A stretch of DNA of 6,704 nt from an uncultured Clostridia bacterium (lineage in GTDB: Bacteria; Bacillota; Clostridia; Peptostreptococcales; Anaerovoracaceae), in contig CALDNM010000171.1 of the NCBI GenBank assembly GCA_937915045.1, forward strand, positions 1 through 6,704. Direction: 5' to 3'. Positions within the stretch are counted from its first letter, which is position 1; every line of letters starts with the position of its first letter. The notes below the pieces were generated by a model, which saw nothing but the letters and a program-made list of their open reading frames with translations, ran no database searches and had not been told where the DNA came from. This document shows positions 1-5,186 of the stretch, piece after piece. The translations under genes and the position numbers were made by a program.

Positions 1-1
1 C

Positions 2-592
2 TCGCCAAGCATCCCGAGCTCCATGTGCTTTCAGAAGGCTTTAACTGTATGGATCATACTTCTGAACTCGGCGGGCCTTCTCGTCATCAACAGCGCGGCA
101 TCGATTGCGGCGGCGTTCGGAGCGAGCGAAGTACTAGGACTCATCGTGTCGGTATTCAATGGAGCCGGCAGAGTCATCATCGGATCGCTCTTCGATAAGA
201 TGGGGAGAAAGAGCACGATGATACTTAATACATGCTTGTTTGTCATTGCGGGAGCATTGCTTTTAGCGGGAGCGAAGACAGGCGCGGTCGTCCTGATAAT
301 ACTCGGACTTGTGTTCACAGGTACAGGCTATGGCGGCAACCCAACTCTGACATCAGCAGTCATACAGAGACTTTATGGAGCTCGGAATTATTCGGTCAAC
401 TTCAGTATCGCGAACTTTTCGATGATACCGGCAGCGATCATAGGGCCGATGGTCTCGAGCAGGCTGATCGAAAACAGCGGCGGAGCTTATGACTCGACAT
501 TCATGATGATCCTTATCCTCGCGGCCGCGGCTGTCGCGATGTGGTTCGTCACGAGCAAGGCAGCGAAAAAAGTCGAAGACGGCGCCAAATAG
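2..592 (+). CDS. MFS transporter, OFA (oxalate/formate antiporter)-like, C-terminal half; 5' end outside window
   Basis: The frame is open from the first base, so the ATG at 23 is internal and this is a partial gene of 196 visible codons. Hydrophobic stretches fit about six membrane helices, i.e. the second half of a 12-helix major facilitator. A GRVIIGSLFDKMGRK segment matches the MFS loop motif (G-x-x-x-D-x-x-G-R-K) that normally recurs between helices 8 and 9. The YSVNFSIANFSMIPAAIIGP stretch and short basic/acidic tail (KAAKKVEDGAK) resemble the OFA group, which exchanges or imports small carboxylates across the cytoplasmic membrane. It precedes the CoA-transferase genes by 47 nt with no terminator, so the transported compound is probably the acid used or released by that enzyme (inference). 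MFS membership is firm; OFA subfamily is likely; the substrate is unknown. Confidence 0.85.
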   Translation, partial: SPSIPSSMCFQKALTVWIILLNSAGLLVINSAASIAAAFGASEVLGLIVSVFNGAGRVIIGSLFDKMGRKSTMILNTCLFVIAGALLLAGAKTGAVVLIILGLVFTGTGYGGNPTLTSAVIQRLYGARNYSVNFSIANFSMIPAAIIGPMVSSRLIENSGGAYDSTFMMILILAAAAVAMWFVTSKAAKKVEDGAK

Positions 593-628
593 CGCGCCGA
601 TAGAATAAAATAGTGTTTTTCACAGATC

Positions 629-634
629 GGAGAG
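629..634 (+). promoter_or_regulatory. Ribosome binding site that fixes the CoA-transferase alpha start
   Basis: GGAGAG lies 5 nt before the ATG at 640. A longer reading from the GTG at 613 would put this site inside the coding region and has no purine-rich site of its own, so 640 is preferred. Confidence 0.75.
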
Positions 635-639
635 ATGAT

Positions 640-1314
640 ATGAACAAAATAATAACAGCGGAAGAAGCCGCGAAGATGGTGACGTCCGATAAGACAGTCA
701 TGATCAGCGGATTCGGGATCTCAGGAACGCCAAACCACATCATCCAGGCGATAGCGGATTCCGGAGTAAGAGGACTCAGCGTTATCTCGGGAGACATGGG
801 CGAGAACGACCGTGGTTTCCGTCAGGGGACAGCGAAACTCGTTGGCAATCACCAGATCGAAAAAGCGACGCTCGCCTTCACAGGTGTGAATCCGGAAGCC
901 GCGGAGATGGCGGCCAGCGGTGAACTCGATCTGACATTCGTGCCGCTCGGCACACTGATCGAAAGGATCAGATGCGGAGGTTACGGCCTTGGCGGATTCT
1001 ATACGAAGACCGGAGTCGGCACACTCGTAGCAGAGGGAAAAGAAACGAAGATCATCGACGGCGAAGAATACCTCTTCGAAAAACCACTGCGCGCGGATGT
1101 GGCGCTCGTGAAAGCCTACAAGGCGGACACGCTGGGAAATGCCGTGTTCAGATACACAGCAAGGAACTTCAACGACACAATGGCAACAGCGGCGGACGTT
1201 ACTATACTCGAAGTCGAAGAACTCGTACAGCCTGGCGAGATCGGACCGGATGAAGTGCAGCTGCCGGGCATTTTCGTCAACTATATAGTAGAAGGAAAGG
1301 GGGCTGTGCTCTAA
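640..1314 (+). CDS. atoD: Family I CoA-transferase subunit A (acetate/3-oxoacid CoA-transferase alpha, AtoD/CtfA-like)
   Basis: Encodes 224 aa, the usual size for the alpha subunit of two-chain family I CoA-transferases, which move CoA between an acyl-CoA and a free carboxylate in the cytoplasm. The N-terminal glycine-rich loop GFGISGTPNHII (about residues 24-35) corresponds to the GGF-x-G-x-P signature. The central CGGYGLGGF-TKTGVGT block, PLRADVALVKA, DTLGN, ARNFN and the VEELVQPGEI tail follow the E. coli AtoD pattern closely. The catalytic glutamate is on the partner subunit, encoded immediately downstream with a 1-nt overlap (TAATG). The start at 640 is chosen for its GGAGAG site; a GTG at 613 would add nine residues. 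The family is clear. The exact acid (acetoacetate, butyrate or another) cannot be read from sequence, and the symbol follows closest resemblance only. Confidence 0.92.
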   Translation: MNKIITAEEAAKMVTSDKTVMISGFGISGTPNHIIQAIADSGVRGLSVISGDMGENDRGFRQGTAKLVGNHQIEKATLAFTGVNPEAAEMAASGELDLTFVPLGTLIERIRCGGYGLGGFYTKTGVGTLVAEGKETKIIDGEEYLFEKPLRADVALVKAYKADTLGNAVFRYTARNFNDTMATAADVTILEVEELVQPGEIGPDEVQLPGIFVNYIVEGKGAVL

Positions 1315-2045
1315 TGGGAAATATGAAAGTAAGAGAAATAATCGCGAAAAATATCGCGCCGATGCTGCGTGACGGCGAGCTCGTCAACCTCGGTGTCGGG
1401 ATGCCGACGATGGTCGGGAATTATGTGGACCCGTCGGTGCATCTTATGTTCCACGGAGAGAACGGGACGATCGGCGCGAGCCGTCAGATCCCGAACGATA
1501 TGTGCGACTCGCCGGAAAAATTCCTGGCGTGGGAAGACGCGCATTCCGGATACAGATCGGACTATAAAACGGGGCATAAAGATCTCGTGAACGCGGGGAG
1601 TTACTTCATAACGCTCGACGAGGGCTCATGCTGCTTTGGCCTCGCGACATCGTTCGCGATCGCGCGCGGCGGTCATCTCGACGCGACGGTACTTGGCGCG
1701 CTGCAGGTCGATCAGCACGCTGATCTCGCGAACTGGCTGATACCGGGGAAACGTGAGAACGGTATGGGCGGCGCGATGGACATCCTTTCCGGAGCGAAGC
1801 GCGCGATCATCGCGATGGAGCATCAGACGCGTGGCGGCAGCCCGAAGCTTCTTTCGAAATGCACACTTCCGCTGACCGCGGTGCACTGCGTGGATACTGT
1901 AGTAACGGAGAAGTGCATAGTCGGTTTCGATGATGAGGGTTTTGTGATAAAGGCGATGTACCCCGGCGTGACGCGCGAGGAACTTCTTTCGACGATAGAG
2001 GGACACGTCTCGTTCGCGGAAGATATGAAGGAAATGATAATATGA
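1314..2045 (+). CDS. atoA: Family I CoA-transferase subunit B (catalytic beta subunit, AtoA/CtfB-like) with an insertion after the active-site motif
   Basis: Encodes 243 aa and carries the catalytic chain of the transferase. NLGVGMPTMVGNYV (residues 25-38) is the beta-subunit signature, and GENG places the nucleophilic glutamate at residue 49, which in this family forms a glutamyl-CoA thioester. Further matches are LVNAG (91-95), GGHLDATVLGALQVD, NLANW-like DLANWLIPGK, GMGGAMD, AMEHQTRGG and CTLPLTAVHCVD. Thirty-nine residues separate ENG from LVNAG, against about 13 in E. coli AtoA as I remember it, so roughly 26 residues are inserted beside the active site; the usual GLGP after ENG is also replaced. 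The ATG overlaps the alpha stop by one base, with AAAGGGGG at 1296-1303 as ribosome site; the ATG at 1323 is less well served. The stop overlaps the next start (ATGA). The family is certain; the substrate may be non-standard. Confidence 0.92.
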   Translation: MGNMKVREIIAKNIAPMLRDGELVNLGVGMPTMVGNYVDPSVHLMFHGENGTIGASRQIPNDMCDSPEKFLAWEDAHSGYRSDYKTGHKDLVNAGSYFITLDEGSCCFGLATSFAIARGGHLDATVLGALQVDQHADLANWLIPGKRENGMGGAMDILSGAKRAIIAMEHQTRGGSPKLLSKCTLPLTAVHCVDTVVTEKCIVGFDDEGFVIKAMYPGVTREELLSTIEGHVSFAEDMKEMII

Positions 2046-2860
2046 AAGAGTATTTTTCGATCGGCGACATGTCGAAGATATTCAATTTAAATGTAAGGAC
2101 GCTTAGATATTATGACGATATCGGGCTCCTTGAACCGGCGAAGGTGGATGAGAATTCGGGTTATAGATATTATAGCTCGGATCAGTTCGAGCGCGTGGAC
2201 ACTATCAAATATCTGCGCGCCCTCGATATTTCGATCTCGCAGATCAGGCGCTTTTTCGAGAACTCGGACATCAGCGAGATGGCAGCGATAATGGAAGAAC
2301 AGGAAGCTGAGATACGCAGGAAAAAAGATGAACTGACAAAGATCGAGAACAAGATATCGAACCGTCTGGCGCAGCTAAAGAGCGCGGCGGGGAAGCCGTT
2401 CGGCAAGATAGTACGAAGGACATTCCCGGACAGGGATACCGTGATCGTCAGGGGAGAGATACAGACTTCAGATGATATAGAGTCGGGAGTGAATATCTTC
2501 AGAGATGAAAGCATGCGTGAAGCGGTGGTGTTCCAGGGCAAGATCGGTGTGTCCGTATCGAAGGAAGACCTTGAGGCCGGGAAATTCGACAAGTACAGCA
2601 AGATCTTCATCATGCTCGATCCGGCGGATCCATGCGAGGGGACGCGCAGTCACATACCGGGCGGAGAATACCTGACTATGCGTTTCAACGGGAGCCACGA
2701 TACGGCGAGGAAATATTACCGCAAGATGCTGAAGTACGCGGCCGAAAACGATCTGTCGATAGCGGCCGGTTCTGTAGAGATATCGATCATCGACTCCGGC
2801 ATCACGAACGACGCGAGCAAATATGTCACCGAGCTGCAGATCCCGGTGTCGGAGAAGTAG
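2042..2860 (+). CDS. MerR-family transcriptional regulator with a C-terminal effector-binding-like domain
   Basis: Encodes 272 aa. Residues about 4-75 form the MerR winged helix: YFSIGDMSKIFNLNVRTLRYYDDIGLL, then the GYRYYSSDQFERV wing and a second helix pair (LRALDISISQIRRFF). Residues about 80-115 are a charged heptad-like helix (MEEQEAEIRRKKDELTKIEN) that would be the dimer coiled coil. The remaining 150 or so residues resemble BmrR/GyrI-type ligand-binding domains, so it probably senses a small molecule rather than a metal; no conserved cysteine cluster is seen. The ATG lies in an ATGA overlap with the CoA-transferase beta stop, with GAAGGAAA at 2027-2034 as ribosome site, so translation is likely coupled. 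As last gene of the operon it probably controls the transporter/CoA-transferase promoter upstream of the window, including its own expression (inference). The ligand is unknown. Confidence 0.9.
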   Translation: MKEYFSIGDMSKIFNLNVRTLRYYDDIGLLEPAKVDENSGYRYYSSDQFERVDTIKYLRALDISISQIRRFFENSDISEMAAIMEEQEAEIRRKKDELTKIENKISNRLAQLKSAAGKPFGKIVRRTFPDRDTVIVRGEIQTSDDIESGVNIFRDESMREAVVFQGKIGVSVSKEDLEAGKFDKYSKIFIMLDPADPCEGTRSHIPGGEYLTMRFNGSHDTARKYYRKMLKYAAENDLSIAAGSVEISIIDSGITNDASKYVTELQIPVSEK

Positions 2861-2895
2861 CATCGCGAGTACTTCAGAAATGATTTGAGACGAAA

Positions 2896-2926
2896 AAAAC
2901 AGCCCCGCGTTCCGCGGAGCTGTTTT
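2896..2926. terminator. Bidirectional intrinsic terminator between convergent genes
   Basis: AAAACAGC (2896-2903) pairs with GCTGTTTT (2919-2926), followed inward by one C/A mismatch and CCGCG (2905-2909) pairing with CGCGG (2913-2917) around a TTC loop. The TTTT ends rightward transcripts from the merR operon, and the seven-A run at 2893-2899 gives a U tract for leftward transcripts from rubrerythrin. The hairpin sits 35 nt past the merR stop and 31 nt past the rubrerythrin stop. Confidence 0.85.
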
Positions 2927-2957
2927 CGCATTATCCTTGATTTGTGGATCTTGATTT

Positions 2958-3500
2958 TTATTTGAAATACCTGTCGAGGAAGCCCTGGAATGCTCTTCCG
3001 TGTCTGGCTTCGTCGCGAGCCATCTCGTGAACTGTATCGTGGATAGCGTCGAGGTTCTGCTGCTTAGCCATCTTAGCAATGTCTGTCTTGCCCTTGCAGG
3101 CGCCGCACTCAGCTTCAACTCTCATCTCGAGGTTCTTCTTTGTGGAATCTGTGACAACTTCGCCGAGCATCTCAGCAAATCTTGAAGCGTGGTCAGCCTC
3201 TTCGAAAGCTGCCTGTCTCCAGTACATACCGATCTCAGGATAGCCCTCTCTGAAAGCTACTCTGGACATAGCCAGGTACATACCGACTTCTGTGCACTCG
3301 CCATTGAAATTATCTCTGAGTCCCTGAACGATCTCAGGATCTACTCCGTCTACGATGCCGACTGTATGCTCAGCAACATATTCCATCTCACCTTCAGCCG
3401 CCTTTACGAACTTCTCCGCAGGAGCTCCGCACTGTGGGCATTTCTCCGGCGGGTTGTCGCCTTCATAAGTATAACCGCATACTGAACAAGTCCATTTCAT
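2958..3500 (-). CDS. rbr: Reverse rubrerythrin (N-terminal rubredoxin domain, NADH peroxidase-type), oxidative stress protein
   Basis: Encodes 180 aa from the ATG at 3500. Residues 1-33 are a rubredoxin domain with the Fe(Cys)4 ligands C5-x2-C8 and C21-x2-C24 (CSVCGY, CPQCGA). Residues about 50-180 are a ferritin-like four-helix diiron domain with candidate ligands E68/E71, E101-x2-H104 (EEADH), E131 and E164-x2-H167 (DEARH). Rubredoxin-first order defines 'reverse' rubrerythrins, which in anaerobic clostridia reduce hydrogen peroxide and oxygen with electrons from NAD(P)H via redox partners. A CGAC pair (C132, C135) lies between the two diiron half-sites. A longer start at 3515 adds MEVII but its own codons would contain the GGAGGT site, so it is rejected. 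Codon use differs from neighbours (14 of 20 Ala codons are GCT, no TCG, no ATA), as expected for a very highly expressed gene. It has its own promoter and terminator. Confidence 0.96.
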   Translation of the reverse strand: MKWTCSVCGYTYEGDNPPEKCPQCGAPAEKFVKAAEGEMEYVAEHTVGIVDGVDPEIVQGLRDNFNGECTEVGMYLAMSRVAFREGYPEIGMYWRQAAFEEADHASRFAEMLGEVVTDSTKKNLEMRVEAECGACKGKTDIAKMAKQQNLDAIHDTVHEMARDEARHGRAFQGFLDRYFK

Positions 3501-3507
3501 AATTATT

Positions 3508-3513
3508 ACCTCC
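3508..3513 (-). promoter_or_regulatory. Consensus ribosome binding site of rubrerythrin; decides its start
   Basis: On the - strand GGAGGT lies 7 nt before the ATG at 3500 and overlaps the upstream in-frame ATG at 3515, which therefore cannot be the main start. A near-perfect Shine-Dalgarno agrees with the high expression suggested by codon choice. Confidence 0.9.
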
Positions 3514-3577
3514 ATTGAATTTTAGTGTGAATATTCCATCTCTGAAATACGTTTTAGTATCATAACTTTGTGATTCG

Positions 3578-3607
3578 ATTATACCACCAAATAATGGACT
3601 TAATCAA
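3578..3607 (-). promoter_or_regulatory. Sigma-A-type promoter of rubrerythrin
   Basis: Read on the - strand: TTGATT (-35, 3602-3607), an 18-nt spacer, then a perfect TATAAT (-10, 3578-3583) preceded by TGG, so an extended -10. The predicted start near 3571 gives a leader of about 70 nt. ATTAT (3578-3582) and ATAAT (3591-3595) form an inverted repeat with an 8-nt spacer over the -10, a possible operator, but it does not match a PerR box well. The promoter is interlaced with the divergent one. Confidence 0.75.
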
Positions 3608-3623
3608 AAAAATGTTCTATAAT
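3595..3623 (+). promoter_or_regulatory. Sigma-A-type promoter for the nifU-capA-pepV operon
   Basis: TGGACT (-35, 3595-3600, 4 of 6 consensus bases), a 17-nt spacer and a perfect TATAAT (-10, 3618-3623). The predicted start is near 3630, giving a leader of about 97 nt before nifU. Its -35 falls inside the spacer of the rubrerythrin promoter and vice versa. Confidence 0.6.
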
Positions 3624-3631
3624 TAGCCGGT

Positions 3632-3691
3632 ATGAAAAAGAAGATTGAATCGGTCATAAAAAAGTTTGAAACATTGGTTTTAGGTGTATAA
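3632..3691 (+). CDS. Possible 19-aa small ORF in the leader of nifU (tentative)
   Basis: An ATG at 3632 opens a 19-codon frame (MKKKIESVIKKFETLVLGV) ending in TAA at 3689-3691. The predicted peptide is basic and could form an amphipathic helix. No convincing Shine-Dalgarno precedes it; the predicted transcript start (about 3630) would make it nearly leaderless. It ends inside the leader stem-loop, 35 nt before nifU. It may be chance: a frame this short carries little statistical weight. Function unknown. Confidence 0.2.
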   Translation: MKKKIESVIKKFETLVLGV

Positions 3692-3692
3692 A
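3666..3692 (+). promoter_or_regulatory. Second, weaker promoter candidate upstream of nifU
   Basis: TTGAAA (3666-3671, 5 of 6 consensus bases) and TATAAA (3687-3692, 5 of 6) are separated by only 15 nt, shorter than optimal. If used, transcription would start near 3699, a 28-nt leader, and would exclude the small ORF. This is an alternative or addition to the promoter at 3595-3623. Confidence 0.3.
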
Positions 3693-3704
3693 TCCCTCAA
3701 CCAA
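3674..3704 (+). other. Imperfect stem-loop in the nifU leader
   Basis: TTGGTT (3674-3679) pairs with AACCAA (3699-3704). After a small asymmetric bulge, AGG (3682-3684) pairs with CCT (3695-3697), leaving a 10-nt AT-rich loop. On the + strand it is followed by A, not T, so it is not a terminator for nifU transcripts. It ends 9 nt before the nifU ribosome site and could influence its access. The stem is weak and may be incidental. Confidence 0.25.
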
Positions 3705-3726
3705 AAAAGAAACAAGGAGAAATAAA

Positions 3727-3954
3727 ATGGCGGAAGATAAAATTTTAGAAGGCCTCGAACAGATCAGGCCATTCCTGCAGAGAGACGGCGGGGACATAGA
3801 ATATGTAGGAACTACGGACGAAGGTATCGTTCAGGTCAGACTGCAGGGTCACTGCGCGGGCTGCCCGGGCGCGAGAATGACTATCTCGGGCGTCGTAGAG
3901 CGCGTGCTCATGGACGGAAACCCGGAAATCAAGGGTGTCGAGGCAGTAGACTAA
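3727..3954 (+). CDS. NifU-like Fe-S cluster scaffold (stand-alone C-terminal Nfu domain)
   Basis: Encodes 75 aa, the length of an isolated NifU C-terminal domain. The hallmark is GHCAGCPGA with C43-x2-C46, whose two cysteines per chain bridge a cluster across a dimer. Upstream, the LEQIRPFLQRDGGDIEYV segment is the standard N-terminal part of the fold, and the C-terminal helix (TISGVVERVLM) and PEIKGVEAV strand complete it. It acts in the cytoplasm as carrier or scaffold in Fe-S assembly. AAGGAG (3714-3719) stands 7 nt before the ATG. It is the first gene of a probable three-gene operon and diverges from the iron protein rubrerythrin, so both may respond to oxidative or iron status (inference). 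No IscS, IscU or Suf genes are in view. Confidence 0.95.
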   Translation: MAEDKILEGLEQIRPFLQRDGGDIEYVGTTDEGIVQVRLQGHCAGCPGARMTISGVVERVLMDGNPEIKGVEAVD

Positions 3955-3957
3955 CAG

Positions 3958-5181
3958 TTGTCACGCAGTAACGAGGAGCGGAAACGCGGCAAATACCGAT
4001 TCAAGCCAAGGCTTTTCCTGCTCCTGATGATAGCGGTCATGCTTGCCGTCTTAGTCGTCGGAGCGATCCGTATGACGAGCGGGAGCAGTACCGCGGACAA
4101 GAATACTTCTGATTCAGGTGTCACCAGCATAAATGTGACTTTTGCCGGCGATCTTGTCATGCACTCGGCAGTCGTGGATGCCGCGAAGAGCGGTGACACT
4201 TATGACTTCACTCCTGATTTTAAATATGTGAAAAAATACATAAACAGCGCGGATGTCGCGGTGTGCGACCTTGAATCAGTTTTCAACGGGAAGCCTTACA
4301 CCGGATATCCGACTTTCTGCTGCCCGTCATCTCTCGCGACTTCGATGAAGTCTGTGGGTTTCGATATGCTCATGACAGCAAGCAATCATTCCTTCGACTA
4401 CGGTTACAGCGGGATGAGAAAGACGCTCAAAAAACTCAAAAAGGCCGGGCTCAAGACCGGCGGGACGAGACTGTCCACGGATGATGAACGGTACACCATG
4501 TTCACTGTCAAAGGCGTAAAGGTCGCGATAATCCCATATTCGTACGCGACAGGGAGCGGCGATAATGTCGGGTTGAACGACATACCTATGGGCAGCGAAA
4601 AAAGCCACGTGAATTACTTTACCTACAGGACGAGTGACGCGAAGGAAATGGCGGCGGTCGAGACAAAGGCGAGAAAAGCCGGCGCGAAAGTCGTCATCAT
4701 GTTCTGCCACTGGGGCGATGAGTATAATCAGGTGAACAAAACGCAGAAAAATTTCGCGCGCAAGATAGCGAAGTATTCTACGGTGGACGCGATCATCGGT
4801 TCGCATCCGCACTGCATACAGAAATATGAGACGGTCAAGAACAAGGACGGGGAGAAGATCCCTGTGTATTACGCGATCGGGAATCTGCTTTCGAATCAGC
4901 GCAGCGAGATCCTCAACGAGGGTGTCAAGACTGAGGAAGGTGTGATCGTGCAGGTCAAGATCAAGTACGACAAGGACAAGAAAAAGATGACGAGCCTGAA
5001 GACGAGCGTCATACCTTACTGGCTCGATAAGTTTTACGATGGCGGGAAGACCAAGTATCGCATCGTGCCGCTGAACGGGGATTACAAGAACAATTCCGCG
5101 ATAAAGGCATCGGGTGACCAGGCCACTGCGGCGAAGGCAAAGAAGGATATTTACAGCAGACTGGGGATCAAGGAGAAGTAA
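3958..5181 (+). CDS. CapA-family protein (poly-gamma-glutamate capsule synthesis, metallophosphatase fold), membrane-anchored
   Basis: Encodes 407 aa. A basic N-terminus (RSNEERKRGKYRFKPR) precedes one hydrophobic helix at about 19-37 with no lipobox, so it is probably a signal anchor holding an extracytoplasmic domain. The CapA domain (about 57-370) shows the metallophosphatase-like blocks in order: FAGD (D65), CDLES (D104-E106), SNHSFDYG (N143, H144, D147), CHWGDE (H251), GSHPHCIQ (H283, H285) and YAIGNLLSN. The family was first seen in poly-gamma-glutamate export/synthesis; many members lie, as here, without PgsB/PgsC, and their substrate is unknown. The start is TTG at 3958, the only initiator before the helix. 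It lies in the same frame as nifU, one CAG codon after the nifU TAA, with just a weak GAGG 14 nt upstream, suggesting translational coupling. The downstream dipeptidase begins 5 nt after the stop. Confidence 0.88.
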   Translation: MSRSNEERKRGKYRFKPRLFLLLMIAVMLAVLVVGAIRMTSGSSTADKNTSDSGVTSINVTFAGDLVMHSAVVDAAKSGDTYDFTPDFKYVKKYINSADVAVCDLESVFNGKPYTGYPTFCCPSSLATSMKSVGFDMLMTASNHSFDYGYSGMRKTLKKLKKAGLKTGGTRLSTDDERYTMFTVKGVKVAIIPYSYATGSGDNVGLNDIPMGSEKSHVNYFTYRTSDAKEMAAVETKARKAGAKVVIMFCHWGDEYNQVNKTQKNFARKIAKYSTVDAIIGSHPHCIQKYETVKNKDGEKIPVYYAIGNLLSNQRSEILNEGVKTEEGVIVQVKIKYDKDKKKMTSLKTSVIPYWLDKFYDGGKTKYRIVPLNGDYKNNSAIKASGDQATAAKAKKDIYSRLGIKEK

Positions 5182-5186
5182 CGGCA

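Noticed and set aside
23..25. ATG at 23 as the true start of the transporter
   Set aside because: The frame is open upstream to the window edge, only about six helices follow, and no ribosome site precedes it; the gene is simply cut by the window.
613..639. GTG start at 613 for the CoA-transferase alpha subunit
   Set aside because: The added residues (MFFTDRRDD) are not like the family N-terminus, and the extension would contain the ribosome site serving the ATG at 640.
593..639. Promoter or terminator between the transporter and CoA-transferase genes
   Set aside because: No hairpin with a T run is visible, and AT-rich bases at 601-620 do not form a paired -35/-10. Continuous transcription is the simpler reading.
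2468..3118. - strand frame of 216 codons covering the end of merR, the terminator and the end of rubrerythrin
   Set aside because: It runs through a strong hairpin terminator and overlaps two well-supported genes in other frames; no domain is visible.
3578..3595. PerR-type operator over the rubrerythrin -10
   Set aside because: Only ATTAT-N8-ATAAT is present. The arms are shorter and the spacer longer than the PerR box consensus I know, so no regulator is named.
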